A stretch of 64,000 nucleotides of DNA, taken from the NCBI GenBank assembly GCA_900541575.1, contig UQKO01000006.1, positions 1 to 64,000 of the forward strand. The letters are read 5' to 3'. The notes under the pieces are model-generated. The model was given only the letters and a program-made list of their open reading frames with translations. It did no database searches and was not told the origin of the DNA. The position numbers and the translations under genes were made by a program. Position 1 is the stretch's first letter. Each line of letters starts with the position of its first letter. Source of the stretch: an uncultured Prevotella sp. Its GTDB lineage: Bacteria; Bacteroidota; Bacteroidia; Bacteroidales; Bacteroidaceae. This document shows, piece by piece, positions 50,865 to 61,174 of the stretch.

Positions 50865-53081
50865 TTACATACGCTCGTGGAACGAACGAGAGATTACCTC
50901 AAGCTGATGTTCTCGTGAGAGCTTTACGAAGTTTACGGCATAACCGCTCACGCGGATGGTGAGTTGAGGGTACTTCTCGGGATGTTCCATAGCATCTTCA
51001 AGCATTTCGCGATTGAGCACGTTTACGTTGAGGTGGTGGGCACCCTTAGTAAAGTAGCCGTCCATCATTGTAACGAGATTCTCCACACGCTCTTCGGGAG
51101 TGCGACCGAGGCTTTGGGGCACAATGCTGAATGTGTTGGAAATACCATCCTGTGAGTCGCGATAGCGGAGTTTTGCAACTGAGGCAAGTGAAGCCACTGC
51201 ACCGCTCTTATCGCGTCCGTGCATGGGGTTTGCACCTGGTGCGAAAGCTACACCAGCAGCACGGCCGTCGGGGGTAGCACCTGTCTTCTTACCATACATC
51301 ACGTTGGAGGTGATGGTCAGGAGCGAGAGCGTAGGCTGAGCGTTCTTGTAGACGGGGAGCTTCTTGAGTTCTTCGTCGAAGTAGTATACGAGGTCCACGC
51401 CGAGGTGGTCTACACGATCGTCGTTGTTGCCGAAGCAGGGGAATTCTCCATCGATGTCGAAGCCTTCTGTCAGTCCGATATCGTTGCGCTTAGCTGTCAC
51501 CTTGGCATACTTGATAGCCGAAAGTGAGTCAATGGCAATAGAAAGACCTGCTGCACCATAGGCAATGTTGATGGCGGGGTTGGTGTCGATGAGTGCCATT
51601 TGTGCTTTCTCGTAGTAGTACTTGTCGTGCATGTAGTGGATGATGTTCATTGCATCGTTGTAGATACGAGCAATCTGTTTGAGCACGAGCTTGTAGTTCT
51701 TGAGTACTTCGTCGTAGTTAAGTACATCCGAAGTCAGCGTGGGAATGCCTTCTAGCATCACGGTACCCGTCTTTTCGCAGCGTCCGCCGTTAATGGCGAG
51801 GAGCAAAGCTTTAGCCAAGTTGCAACGAGCTCCGAAAAATTGAATTTGCTTACCAATAGCCTGATAGCTCACGCAGCAAGCAATTCCGTAGTCGTCGTTG
51901 CCGCGTACTTCGCGCATCAGTGTGTCGTTTTCGTATTGGATAGACGAGGTGTCTACGCTCACCTTGGCGCAGAAATCTTTCCATCCCTCGGGAAGTTCAG
52001 GGCTCCACAGCACAGTGAGGTTGGGCTCTGGTGAAGGACCGAGGTTGTAAAGCGTCTGGAGGAAACGGAAGGAAGTCTTCGTAACTTTCAGTGTGCCGTC
52101 GTTGAAGCGTCCGCCTAGCGATTCTGTTACCCATGTGGGGTCGCCAGCAAAGATCTCGTTGTAAGCATCCATGCGAAGGTGGCGCACCATGCGGAGTTTC
52201 ATTACAAATTGATCAATGAGTTCCTGTGCAAAAGTTTCATCGATGAGGTCGTGCTTGAGGTCGTGCTCGATGTAGATGTCGAGGAAAGAAGATACATTGC
52301 CCAACGACATGGCAGCACCATCTTGCTCCTTCACGGCTGCAAGGTAAGCCATGTACACCCACTGTACGGCTTCTTGAGCATTTTGTGCGGGGCGTCCGAG
52401 TTCTAAGCCATAGTATTCGCCCATAACCTTCATTTCCTTGAGTGCCTTAATCTGTTCGGCCACTTCCTCGCGCAAACGGATGCGCGCATCGGTCATGGGG
52501 CTACCGATAGCACGTTTGTCGGCTTCTTTTGCTTCGATGAGGCGGTCAATGCCATATACGGCCAAACGGCGATAGTCGCCAATCACGCGTCCACGTGCGT
52601 AGTTGTCGGGAAGCCCGGTGAGGAAGCCCAGTGAACGGAAGCGACGGATTTCTTCGGTGTAAACGTCGAACACTCCGTCGTTGTGGGTCTTGCGGTAGTG
52701 AGTGAAGATATCTTTCACGTGCTCATTGACAGGGTGGCCCTGCTGTGCGCAAGCTTTTTCCACTACCTTAATGCCGCCGAAGGGCTTGATAGCACGTTTC
52801 AGAAGTTCGTCGGTCTGCAAGCCAACAATGAGTTCGTTGTCTTTATCAATGTAACCAGCTTTGTGCGAAGAGATGGTCGAAACAGTGTCGGGGTCGAGCG
52901 AGCGTACACCGCCGTTGGCACGTTCCTCTTCGAGTGCCTGCAAACAGATGTTCCACAGTTTGTGTGTGCGTTCGGTAGGTCCAACGAGGAAAGACGCGTC
53001 TCCTTCATAAGGAGTAATGTTGCGCTTTACGAAGTCGGTCACGTTGATTTGCTCTGTCCAAGGTCCTTCGATGAAGTTCAT
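50865..53081 (-). CDS. pflB: Formate C-acetyltransferase (pyruvate formate-lyase)
   Basis: 738 residues, close to E. coli PflB. The adjacent catalytic cysteines are in [13 protein letters not shown] (C402-C403) and the glycyl-radical site in [13 protein letters not shown] (G713). The N-terminus [19 protein letters not shown] is typical. It splits pyruvate with CoA to acetyl-CoA and formate under anaerobic conditions. The enzyme needs an activating radical-SAM protein (PflA), whose gene is not adjacent. Good promoter upstream. Confidence 0.96.
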   Translation of the reverse strand: MNFIEGPWTEQINVTDFVKRNITPYEGDASFLVGPTERTHKLWNICLQALEEERANGGVRSLDPDTVSTISSHKAGYIDKDNELIVGLQTDELLKRAIKPFGGIKVVEKACAQQGHPVNEHVKDIFTHYRKTHNDGVFDVYTEEIRRFRSLGFLTGLPDNYARGRVIGDYRRLAVYGIDRLIEAKEADKRAIGSPMTDARIRLREEVAEQIKALKEMKVMGEYYGLELGRPAQNAQEAVQWVYMAYLAAVKEQDGAAMSLGNVSSFLDIYIEHDLKHDLIDETFAQELIDQFVMKLRMVRHLRMDAYNEIFAGDPTWVTESLGGRFNDGTLKVTKTSFRFLQTLYNLGPSPEPNLTVLWSPELPEGWKDFCAKVSVDTSSIQYENDTLMREVRGNDDYGIACCVSYQAIGKQIQFFGARCNLAKALLLAINGGRCEKTGTVMLEGIPTLTSDVLNYDEVLKNYKLVLKQIARIYNDAMNIIHYMHDKYYYEKAQMALIDTNPAINIAYGAAGLSIAIDSLSAIKYAKVTAKRNDIGLTEGFDIDGEFPCFGNNDDRVDHLGVDLVYYFDEELKKLPVYKNAQPTLSLLTITSNVMYGKKTGATPDGRAAGVAFAPGANPMHGRDKSGAVASLASVAKLRYRDSQDGISNTFSIVPQSLGRTPEERVENLVTMMDGYFTKGAHHLNVNVLNREMLEDAMEHPEKYPQLTIRVSGYAVNFVKLSREHQLEVISRSFHERM

Positions 53082-53587
53082 TGTAAAAATGGGGTTTAGA
53101 GTTATAAAAGCATATTGTCTTCGTGCTCTTACACTAGGCTTTGTGGCTCGTGTAGTGGGCAGAAGAACAATAATGTGAATTCAAATGTGTGAGTAGTTGT
53201 AGAATAAAAGCTTGCTAATGTTCGTGTAAGCTTGTCTGAGTGTCTGTGTTTCTACGTGCAAAGGTACGATTTATGCGTCATACTTGCAAAAAATCAAGCA
53301 GATATTATTAACTATTTTGTAATAAATACAATGTTTGCGTAGCCGACTTTGCAGTTCGTGGAAATGCTCACGATGAGTATTATTGTGCGCGCACGATATG
53401 AATTTATGTTCCCATTTAATGCCCCAATTCTCGAGGCATCTCTACATGTTCCGAGAATGTCAATCTTCGAAGAATATTCTGTTGGTACAGGAATGGTTCT
53501 CTGTGCTTACAAGAGTTGTCGTGTGAGAACACTTAGCCTCCCATATATAGGCGGTAAGCCTAACTATAATACCTTCTATCTTGATTA
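53082..53587. other. Intergenic region upstream of pflB
   Basis: 506 bases with the pflB promoter and a long leader. An 80-codon plus-strand frame at 53349-53591 has no recognisable features, and I do not call it. Confidence 0.65.
53258..53290 (-). promoter_or_regulatory. Promoter of pflB
   Basis: Minus strand: TTTG at 53290-53287, a 20-base spacer, TACCTTTGC at 53266-53258. Exact consensus; the leader to the ATG is about 170 bases long. Confidence 0.8.
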
Positions 53588-54655
53588 CTAATTGCTAAGG
53601 ACAATCACCTTGATATAGTCTTTTAGACGGAATGGACCTTTGCGATACCCACCTTGCGAATCGTTGACGAGCAACAATGTTCGTCGGCCATCGTTTAGTG
53701 TTCGACCAAGACACATACCCTCGTAGTTGGCAAAGTTGAGATGGAATGGTTGCACCTGTGTGGTCCAGTCGGCTAGGAGGTGTTTGTCAAGGAAAATGTT
53801 GGGATCCAGTGTCTTTAAGTCAGTGTTGCTATCAATCTGTTCGCTCTCTTGTGGATTCACCCAAAAGAGTTTACAGCGTGCAGTGCTGCTTAGGCCCCCA
53901 TGTGTCACGTTGGCTTCACGTTCCAAGATGAGTAGACGTCCATCGGGTAGGGGTGTCATTTCTGACACACCATAGACGTAAATCTTACCAAAGTCGGAAG
54001 ATTGCCCTCGGTCCATCCGGTAGGCATACTGCGCCACAGGTTGCAAATTATCATCGAAAGCTTGCAGTCGGAGTAGATTTTGTGCTTCAGGATGTGCTTC
54101 GCTAGCTGCAGGCCCGTCGGAAAGTAGAGTGCTTTCCGTAGTGGTCCAAAAGCGATGGGCATGGGCGTCATAGCATAGCGACTCAAAGCCATAGTTGTTT
54201 ATGATGTTCTGGCGCGAGAAAATCTGTGGTACATTGAGTTCGCGTCCCGTGGGCTGACCATTCATGTTATATTCGAGGATACGCTGGTCGCCTTCACCGC
54301 TAATGAAGAGGGTGCCCTTTGGGGAAAAGAAGGCAATTCCTTCGCAGTCGCGCATGGAACGCCCGTCGGCATTGACTTTGGGATGGCTATTTCCTTGGAA
54401 ACTTTCCATATACACCTGGGTAACTTCTCCTGTCGTAGCATTCTGATCGATGCGGAAGATGAAGAAACCATCAGCGGGTGTATCGTCGCTCACCAAGGCA
54501 TATCGATTGCCGCCTAGCGAAGTGATGCCACTATAGCTAGAGGTACCAATCCCCCATTTAGAGAGTGACACCTGTTTGAGTTCACGAGCCGTTTGTGCTG
54601 CCGCATTGAGTGAAGCGCTAATGGTGAGTAGGGCGAGAAAGGTTCGAATGTTCAT
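53588..54655 (-). CDS. Secreted phytase-like (esterase-like) protein
   Basis: 355 residues with a signal peptide (MNIRTFLALLTISASLNAAA). The beta-propeller-like family (esterase-like activity of phytase) shows YSGITSLGGNRYALVSDD near the start, MRDCEGIAFFSPKGTLFISGEGDQRILEYN, FESLCYDAHAHRFWTTTE, EMTPLPDGRLLILERE and NFANYEGMCLGRTLNDGRRTLLLVNDSQ. Substrate unknown, probably a phosphate ester. It ends a run of minus-strand genes. Confidence 0.82.
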   Translation of the reverse strand: MNIRTFLALLTISASLNAAAQTARELKQVSLSKWGIGTSSYSGITSLGGNRYALVSDDTPADGFFIFRIDQNATTGEVTQVYMESFQGNSHPKVNADGRSMRDCEGIAFFSPKGTLFISGEGDQRILEYNMNGQPTGRELNVPQIFSRQNIINNYGFESLCYDAHAHRFWTTTESTLLSDGPAASEAHPEAQNLLRLQAFDDNLQPVAQYAYRMDRGQSSDFGKIYVYGVSEMTPLPDGRLLILEREANVTHGGLSSTARCKLFWVNPQESEQIDSNTDLKTLDPNIFLDKHLLADWTTQVQPFHLNFANYEGMCLGRTLNDGRRTLLLVNDSQGGYRKGPFRLKDYIKVIVLSN

Positions 54656-54700
54656 AGGCGTGGTAGTTTTATATTTTATGGGATGTTGCTCCCTGATATG

Positions 54701-55744
54701 CTACTCGTCGAGCAAAAGGTCCATAACCATAGGCTGAGCTGCCATAAACATTGCAGCAAGTCCGCCAGGCGTGACAATACTTTCGGGCTTTTCATTCGTG
54801 AGATGTACTCGGCCATTCTCTACGATGTACCAACCATTATTCTCGGGGATGTCGAGGTCGCCTTCCACACCGATATGGAGTTGGAATCCAGGATTGGGAG
54901 TGGCAATGGCTGAAAGGAAGCGCGGCACGTTGATGACGCGTGCCATGGCATAGGGTATAGAGCCTTTGAGCGAACCGGGCAAGCAGAATCGTCGATACAC
55001 TTTATCCACTTCACAATGGCGACATAGATAATCTACGAAAGCAGCGCGCGTGGCCGTCTCCGTGATTGCCAACGTGCGGATGTATACACGGCCGTTGGGC
55101 TCTTTTACTGCCAGGCAGAATCCCACCAAGCGGCGCTTACGATGAGCTACGAGCACGTATCCATTCTCAATGTCGGCATCCTCAAGGGCTGCAAAGAAGT
55201 CATTTTCCGATGGGTGTACCATGAAAGGCAAATCGCTGGTAAGTCGGCGGTAGAACACGTAGAGTTCGTTCGCCCATTCATCGGGTTCAGACACCTCTAT
55301 CTTGCTAAAGTCGCCATCGTTGGTGACGTCGAGAGGAAGTTCTTGGCGATAGACGGAAGTCCAAAAGGATCCATGTTGCGGTTTTTCGTAGAAGTGGCGA
55401 TTGTCTTCGCCATCGGGCACGAGAAAACTCAGTGTGGCGCCTTGATTGAATAATCGGCGGTGGGCTTCGTGTATAAGGTTGGAGGCATAGCCCTTGCCCC
55501 GATACTGAGGCAACGTGGCAAGTCCTGAGATGTAGCCGGCGCGATGTACGGAGCCATAGAACGTCATACGGTAGGGGATGAGCTGCATAGCAGCCACTAC
55601 GTGGCCATCGTGACGGATGGTGAGGTTGTCCTCATCGGTATATTTCTCTTCAAAGTATACGTCCATGAAGTCTTCAGAATCATGGAAACACGTGCGCCAA
55701 AGGTCGCGCGTTTGTTGCTTGATTTCTTCGGGTGAAAGGAGCAT
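54701..55744 (-). CDS. GNAT acetyltransferase, Eis-like
   Basis: 347 residues. The first GNAT domain has the acetyl-CoA loop LATLPQYRGKGYASNLI (near residues 75-91) and SFLVPDGEDNRHFYEK. A second degenerate GNAT-like region spans about 140-260, and a C-terminal SCP2-like part follows (GFQLHIGVEGDLDIPENNGWYIVENGRVHLT ... IVTPGGLAAMFM). This three-part layout is that of the Eis group. Acceptor unknown. It is 45 bases upstream of the phytase-like gene. Confidence 0.82.
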   Translation of the reverse strand: MLLSPEEIKQQTRDLWRTCFHDSEDFMDVYFEEKYTDEDNLTIRHDGHVVAAMQLIPYRMTFYGSVHRAGYISGLATLPQYRGKGYASNLIHEAHRRLFNQGATLSFLVPDGEDNRHFYEKPQHGSFWTSVYRQELPLDVTNDGDFSKIEVSEPDEWANELYVFYRRLTSDLPFMVHPSENDFFAALEDADIENGYVLVAHRKRRLVGFCLAVKEPNGRVYIRTLAITETATRAAFVDYLCRHCEVDKVYRRFCLPGSLKGSIPYAMARVINVPRFLSAIATPNPGFQLHIGVEGDLDIPENNGWYIVENGRVHLTNEKPESIVTPGGLAAMFMAAQPMVMDLLLDE

Positions 55745-55904
55745 GGTGTGTTCGCGGTTATTATAGAGTCGTGTTGGTGAGAGTGGTTAGCGAGTAGTGT
55801 GAGATTGTTGACGTATTACTCTGTTGACCTCTCTGTATGTCACCAAAGGGTTTTATCTATGGGGTATGAGGACGTCTTCCTCACTAAAAAAACTGTATAC
55901 CATC

Positions 55905-56822
55905 TCAGTGAAGGGTCGGCAGATGTTTGGTGGTGACAGTATATTTGTGGAGTAGCAATTCGGGATGGTAGGATAGTTTAGAATGACGTAGGCCTTCTAT
56001 GCCGAGATCTTCTTCACGATTGAGGTAGATAAATTGTTCGGGCAGGGAACGAGCGAAGTCACGATTGATTGTGGCGAATGCCCCCTCAAAACTAGTATCG
56101 GCTTTCTCTGCGCAAACGTCGAAGGTGTCGGAATTGATGGGAGCACCATAGGTGAAAGCAATAATCTTTCCGTCTACGCGAATCACACCGCCGCGGCCTT
56201 CGAGTTCTGCCCAATGGTCGAACACAGTCTGCATGGCGCAGCGTTCAGATTCATAGGTGAAGTCGCCTGCATCTGTCTCCTTAGTCTTCTCTTGTGCCCA
56301 GAGGGTGTCGAGGCGTAGACATTCATCGAAATGACTAGGATTGAGAGATTCGAATGTGTAGTCGGGATGAGCGGCAGTGAAGCGATTGACGAAGTTGCGC
56401 TTTGCTTGTAGTTTCTTGCCTGATAGCGTGGCCAATTTAGTGCGGAGGTAGAGATAGTCTGTAAAGTTGCGGTCGGCCGAGGCGTAAAAGCATCCTGGCA
56501 TGGCAGCATCAAGCATGGCAAACGATCGTTCGCAAACATCAAACATGAGAAAAGGATGTCCCTGTTGTTCGGAGTCAGCAATGAGTTCTTGCATAATGGC
56601 TTTCCAATCACCTTGGCCAATGGGTGACATGTAGGCATTGTGTCCGTCGGCCTTGAATCGAAACAGAAGCCATCCCTTGTGGAGTGCTACCTCTGTGTGG
56701 TAGAGAAAACTCCAACTGATGAGGTTGATGAAACTTAGGTTGCAGTCGCGGTTATCGGTCGGGTACACGCTCTGTACGATGATGTCTTTGTCGGCAAGCG
56801 TGAGCGGATGGAAAGGAATCAT
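55905..56822 (-). CDS. DUF2156 / lysyltransferase C-terminal-domain protein
   Basis: 305 residues of the family related to the C-terminal domain of phosphatidylglycerol lysyltransferase (tandem GNAT-like folds). Seen: LSFINLISWSFLYHTEVALHKGWLLFRF, the LSGKKLQAKRNFVNRF motif, GRGGVIRVDGKIIAFTYGAPIN, EKADTSFEGAFATINRDFA and YLNREEDLGIEGLRHSKLSYHP. No membrane part is present, so it is not a complete MprF. It may transfer an aminoacyl or acyl group. Confidence 0.82.
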   Translation of the reverse strand: MIPFHPLTLADKDIIVQSVYPTDNRDCNLSFINLISWSFLYHTEVALHKGWLLFRFKADGHNAYMSPIGQGDWKAIMQELIADSEQQGHPFLMFDVCERSFAMLDAAMPGCFYASADRNFTDYLYLRTKLATLSGKKLQAKRNFVNRFTAAHPDYTFESLNPSHFDECLRLDTLWAQEKTKETDAGDFTYESERCAMQTVFDHWAELEGRGGVIRVDGKIIAFTYGAPINSDTFDVCAEKADTSFEGAFATINRDFARSLPEQFIYLNREEDLGIEGLRHSKLSYHPELLLHKYTVTTKHLPTLH

Positions 56823-56862
56823 AGCTAGTGAGGTGTGTTGGAGAGGAGAGAAAAAGGACTGG

Positions 56863-57495
56863 TTAGGGAGTGAAAGGAAAAGTCATTGTCTGCGGTCCAC
56901 TGAACGTGTTTATCGTGAGGCGAAGGGAGTCGGTGTCTACGCGGAGCAACGATTGCAAAGGACGTAGAGGAAGCGACAGAAATGTGTCACGGGTGTAGTA
57001 GAGCGGGTCGCGATTCTGGTCGTGAATAAGTTCTACGCAGAGCGTACGTGTACCATTGGTATGGCGTACGAAGTCTGTTTGGTTAAATCCTAGATAGTGT
57101 ACAGCTTGCGCTGTGCCTTGTATTGCAAGTCGCAGGTTGATGTAGTGAGCACCTTGCCAACAGGCGGTGAGTCCAACGGGGTCGGTCTTCGTATGTTCGG
57201 AAGCAATATGAGCCACTTTCGGGGTGAGCACATTGGCTCGTTGATGAAGCGTTACTTTTTCTCCTTCAAGGGTGAAAAGCGCTTGTATGCGATAAGTAGA
57301 GTCGGCCTTTAGCCCACCGATGGTCTGAGTTAGCGGAAGTTCCCTCCCATCGTCGAGTCCTATGCGCGAGGCACATCCCGAGCCATCGGCCGTGAGTTCG
57401 GCCAATGAAATTTGATAAGCGGGCTGTGGTGCTTCATCTTTGCTACAACTCGCAAGAGTGAGTAAAATGACGATAGGAAGGACAAAATACTTCAT
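56863..57495 (-). CDS. NigD-like lipoprotein
   Basis: 210 residues with a clear lipobox (LPIVILLTLASC). The mature part is beta-rich: YQISLAELTADGSGCASRIGLDDGRELPLTQTIGGLKADSTYRIQA, and INLRLAIQGTAQAVHYLGF later. The pattern fits the NigD-like family of Bacteroidota outer-surface lipoproteins, whose function is not known. It ends 40 bases before the DUF2156 gene. Confidence 0.72.
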   Translation of the reverse strand: MKYFVLPIVILLTLASCSKDEAPQPAYQISLAELTADGSGCASRIGLDDGRELPLTQTIGGLKADSTYRIQALFTLEGEKVTLHQRANVLTPKVAHIASEHTKTDPVGLTACWQGAHYINLRLAIQGTAQAVHYLGFNQTDFVRHTNGTRTLCVELIHDQNRDPLYYTRDTFLSLPLRPLQSLLRVDTDSLRLTINTFSGPQTMTFPFTP

Positions 57496-57654
57496 TGCTT
57501 TTCTTCTTTGTATGAAGATTAAGTTTCGGGGGAAGTCGTTTGTAAAGCCCCCTCTCTGCCTTAGAGATTGAGTGAAGAGGGGGGTAGCTCCTTATATGTA
57601 CTCTTCTCATTAACTTACTTTCCGAGTGTTCATCCTTTTCTTCAACAGGTGAAA

Positions 57655-58815
57655 CTACGATTTGTCAAGGCTTTTCAGATGATTGATGAGCGGATTGGCA
57701 TACATCGTAAGAATGCGCTCTCGCAGGAATATTTCATCTTTATTGGGCAAATCTATAAGGGCAATACGTTGCTCAAGATAGGTTTCGAAGGAGGCCTTCT
57801 CGGTTTCGGTGTAATGTGTCGTGTAGTCCGTTGATTTATGGAGCAAATCAAGTGCAATGTAATTGTTGGCAAATAGCTCATAGCCCTGATGGATAGCTTT
57901 GTCTATGCGTTCGGCCACGGCTTTGAAAAATTCTCCTTTCGGTAAAGAGGCATATTTGTCAATCCATGTGTTAATGGGAGGGGCGATGCGGTAGACTACA
58001 TGGCCTTTCTTACCAAAAATGCCCGTTTGCATATTGTCGAGATCTGCTTGTTGCGACTTCTTATAGGAGGCGTCGTCGCGCTTCTGCTGAAATTCCTTCG
58101 CCTTGAGAAAATCGCAAGGGTCGTACTCATACGATATCGTGAGTGGCGTGATGTTTAGCGATTTAAGTCTTTCTATCGGAGTGCCTTCGCCTCCCATGGC
58201 CATCATCTTGAGGATAGATTCTTGCGTACGATCGTTGGAATCCTTAGCACGTCCCTCCCGCTGCGCTATCCAAATGCCTTCGTGCTTCTCGTTTATGGCA
58301 AAGTGCATATATTCACTCATGCGCTTGCTAGACATTAGCATCTCACGCATGCTTACCGAGCGTTGTACGATGAAGGATTTGTTGAGGCGCACGAGCGTAC
58401 GAATCCAAGGAAAAATGAGTAGGTTGTCGCCAATGGCTATCTCAATAGTGTTGTCAAATCCATTGTCGATGAGCAAGATGTCAAGCAGTGCGGAGTCGAG
58501 TACTATGTCGCGGTGGTTGGACACGAAAGTGTAGGCTGCCGTACGTTCCTGCGCAGGAATAGATGTAGCATCGAGCGTGAGGCTTGTGGCACATTGGGCT
58601 ACGAGTTGCTTGATTAGAGGGTAAAAAAATGCTTTCTGTATCTCTAGGCTATTCTTGCATGATTTTGCCTTGGCTTTCAGTGCTTCCAATGGAATGCCTT
58701 TGAAAAACGACTGGATGATGGAGCAGAAGCTAGAGTCATCAAAGAGTTCGTCGATGGCACCAGGAATCTCCTCGGGAAGAAGCGGGCGGATTGCGTCGAA
58801 ATCGTGTATATTCAT
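57655..58815 (-). CDS. PlsC-like acyltransferase domain protein
   Basis: 386 residues. The acyltransferase motifs are visible as FVSNHRDIVLDS (the HxxxxD catalytic pair, near residue 100) and GIWIAQREGRAKDSNDRTQ. It lacks strong membrane helices, and its N- and C-terminal parts are longer than those of ordinary PlsC. It probably acylates a phospholipid precursor or another lipid. It lies directly downstream of ddl. Confidence 0.8.
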   Translation of the reverse strand: MNIHDFDAIRPLLPEEIPGAIDELFDDSSFCSIIQSFFKGIPLEALKAKAKSCKNSLEIQKAFFYPLIKQLVAQCATSLTLDATSIPAQERTAAYTFVSNHRDIVLDSALLDILLIDNGFDNTIEIAIGDNLLIFPWIRTLVRLNKSFIVQRSVSMREMLMSSKRMSEYMHFAINEKHEGIWIAQREGRAKDSNDRTQESILKMMAMGGEGTPIERLKSLNITPLTISYEYDPCDFLKAKEFQQKRDDASYKKSQQADLDNMQTGIFGKKGHVVYRIAPPINTWIDKYASLPKGEFFKAVAERIDKAIHQGYELFANNYIALDLLHKSTDYTTHYTETEKASFETYLEQRIALIDLPNKDEIFLRERILTMYANPLINHLKSLDKS

Positions 58816-58872
58816 GGTGGAGAAGGTAGAATGGTTTGTGTGAGTATAAGGGGATAGATAGGAGATTACTCC

Positions 58873-59871
58873 TTAGCTAAGTTTGCCTTCGATAATATCG
58901 CTCAATACATCTTTGATGTCGATACCAGCAGCGCGTACTTGCTGTGGAATGAAGCTAGTGGCGGTCATGCCTGGAGTTGTGTTGATTTCGAGCATATTGA
59001 TTTGTTCCTTGCCTTTTTCGCCAGAGAGGATGTAGTCTATTCGAATGATGCCGTAGCAATTTAGTATCTTGTAAATGTGCTTGGTCATCTCGCTTACGCG
59101 TTGTGCTGTTTCAGGGGCAATACGAGCGGGTGTGATTTCATCCGACTTATTGTTGTACTTTGCATCATAGTCGAAGAACTCGTCATGCGTCACTACTTCG
59201 GTGATGGGGAAGGTGTATATTTCACCATTCTGCTTCTTGTAGCAACCACAGGTGATTTCCGTGCCACTCATCATCTTCTCTACCATCACTTCGTCGCTCT
59301 CTACCATTGCCTTCTCTATGGCGGCGCGCAGTGCATCTGCAAATTTTACCTTGGTTACGCCGAAACTAGAACCTCCAGCGTTGGGCTTAACAAAGCAAGG
59401 TATTCCTAGGCGCTCAGCAAGTTGCTTCTCTGTGTCGGTAGTCACAACATCACCCTTGCGGATAAGCATTGAGTCTGAAACGTGTATTTCGGGGAAGGAA
59501 CGCAAAAAACTATTGAGCGCAAACTTATTGAATGTCATAGCTTCTACTAGCACTCCGCTAGTGGAATAGGGCATGCCAATCATGTCGAAGTAGCCTTGTA
59601 AGAGACCATTCTCACCAGGTGTGCCGTGGATGGTGATATAAGCGAAGTCGAACTCGTGGCGGCCATCGGCTGCGGTAAACGAAAAGTCTTCGCGGTTGAC
59701 ATGGCAAGTTTCTTGGTCGTAAAGTACAGTCCAATTACCTGCTTTGATTTCTACAATGTAGCAGTTATACTTGTCTTTGTCCATGAAGGACAGAATACCT
59801 TCGGCTGAGCGGAGGGATACATCATGCTCAGAGGAGTCTCCTCCGGCTACAATGGCGATTGTACGTTTCAT
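58873..59871 (-). CDS. ddl: D-alanine--D-alanine ligase
   Basis: 332 residues of the ATP-grasp fold. Seen: IAIVAGGDSSEHDVSLRSAEG, ITIHGTPGENGLLQGYFDMIGMPYSTSGV, CFVKPNAGGSSFGVTKV, EVMVEKMMSGTEITCG and MLEINTTPGMTATSFIPQQ. It makes the dipeptide that MurF uses. It follows rluD by about 100 bases on the same strand. Confidence 0.95.
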   Translation of the reverse strand: MKRTIAIVAGGDSSEHDVSLRSAEGILSFMDKDKYNCYIVEIKAGNWTVLYDQETCHVNREDFSFTAADGRHEFDFAYITIHGTPGENGLLQGYFDMIGMPYSTSGVLVEAMTFNKFALNSFLRSFPEIHVSDSMLIRKGDVVTTDTEKQLAERLGIPCFVKPNAGGSSFGVTKVKFADALRAAIEKAMVESDEVMVEKMMSGTEITCGCYKKQNGEIYTFPITEVVTHDEFFDYDAKYNNKSDEITPARIAPETAQRVSEMTKHIYKILNCYGIIRIDYILSGEKGKEQINMLEINTTPGMTATSFIPQQVRAAGIDIKDVLSDIIEGKLS

Positions 59872-59973
59872 AACGGATATGTTAATCTTTTTTCGTAGAT
59901 TCTTATTTTAGGGTGTTGCTATACATCGGTGGAATATAAAAACCAATTTTGTGTAGCCACCCTTTAAATGTGA

Positions 59974-61083
59974 TTATTGTCCCTTGACCTGTGCACTTTC
60001 TAGTAAAGTGTCCCACTTTTGTAGTAGAGCTGTCATATCGGTGGGCAGTTCGGTGGTGAAGTCCATTTCTTTGCCTGTCTTGGGATGTTTGAAGCCAAGG
60101 GTGCGAGCATGCAAGGCCTGACGCGGACAAGTGGCGAAACAATTACGGATAAAGCTGTTGTAGCTTCCCGAGGAATTTCCACGCAACACTTTGTCGCCTC
60201 CATAGCGCTCATCGTTGAAGAGAGGATGACCGATATGTTTCATGTGTACGCGAATTTGGTGAGTGCGTCCTGTCTCAAGAATGCATTCCACCAAGGTGAC
60301 GTAGCCATAGCGCTTCAGCACTCGGTAATGAGTCACTGCATGTTTGCCAATCCCAGACTCGGGGGCAAATACGGTCATTTGCATGCGGTCGCGTGGATTG
60401 CGGGCAATGTTTCCTTCGATGCGTCCTTCGTCGTCAGTGAGGTTGCCCCATACGAGGGCATTGTAGCGGCGGCGTGTGGTCTTATTGAAAAACTGTACAC
60501 CAAGCTTCGTCTTTGCATCGGCTGTCTTTGCTACTACGAGTAACCCTGAGGTGTCTTTATCTATGCGATGCACAAGCCCCACAGCGGGATCATTAGGGTC
60601 GTATTTGGGATCGTCTTTTAGATGCCACGCAATAGCGTTGACAAGTGTACCTGTATAATTCCCGCATCCAGGGTGTACCACCAAGCCTGCAGGCTTATTG
60701 ATAACGAGCAATTCGCTATCTTCGTATATGATGTCGAGGGGAATATCTTCTGCCTCTATCTTGTTTTCATATCTTGGCCGGTCGAGTAGGAGCGTCACAA
60801 CATCGAAAGGCTTTACTCGGTAGTTGCTCTTGACGGGCCTGTCGTTTACGTGGATAAAACCTGCCTTAGCTGCTGCTTGTATGCGGTTACGCGATGTGTC
60901 GCGTAGGTGATCCATTAGAAATTTGTCTACGCGCAGTAATTGCTGTCCTTTGTCTGCCACTACGCGGTAGTGCTCATATAGCTCAGCTGATTCTTCACCT
61001 TCTTCATCGTCGTCGAGTTCGATGGCTTCAGCACAGCTGCTTAGTGTATCTTGGTAATCGTTGGGGTCGATAATTTCTTCCAA
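59974..61083 (-). CDS. rluD: RluA-family pseudouridine synthase (RluD-like)
   Basis: 369 residues. An acidic N-terminal extension (about 1-35) precedes an S4 domain (LLRVDKFLMDHLRDTSRNRIQAAAKAGFIHVNDRPVK). The catalytic domain has LVINKPAGLVVHPG and the active-site motif VGLVHRIDKDTSGLLVVAK with the nucleophilic aspartate, then ETGRTHQIRVHMKHIGHP. It modifies 23S rRNA uridines. Upstream partner in the run is the PASTA gene. Confidence 0.93.
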   Translation of the reverse strand: MEEIIDPNDYQDTLSSCAEAIELDDDEEGEESAELYEHYRVVADKGQQLLRVDKFLMDHLRDTSRNRIQAAAKAGFIHVNDRPVKSNYRVKPFDVVTLLLDRPRYENKIEAEDIPLDIIYEDSELLVINKPAGLVVHPGCGNYTGTLVNAIAWHLKDDPKYDPNDPAVGLVHRIDKDTSGLLVVAKTADAKTKLGVQFFNKTTRRRYNALVWGNLTDDEGRIEGNIARNPRDRMQMTVFAPESGIGKHAVTHYRVLKRYGYVTLVECILETGRTHQIRVHMKHIGHPLFNDERYGGDKVLRGNSSGSYNSFIRNCFATCPRQALHARTLGFKHPKTGKEMDFTTELPTDMTALLQKWDTLLESAQVKGQ

Positions 61084-61174
61084 AGTAGTGTTGTTAATAA
61101 GTGTGGGGCACAGAGTGCAAAGAAGTGTCGTAGATATAGGAATGGCGATGAAATATACAGCCTTGAAAGGTGTA

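Noticed and set aside
53349..53591. 80-codon plus-strand frame
   Set aside because: No recognisable family or domain, no convincing ribosome site, and it overlaps the end of the phytase-like gene.
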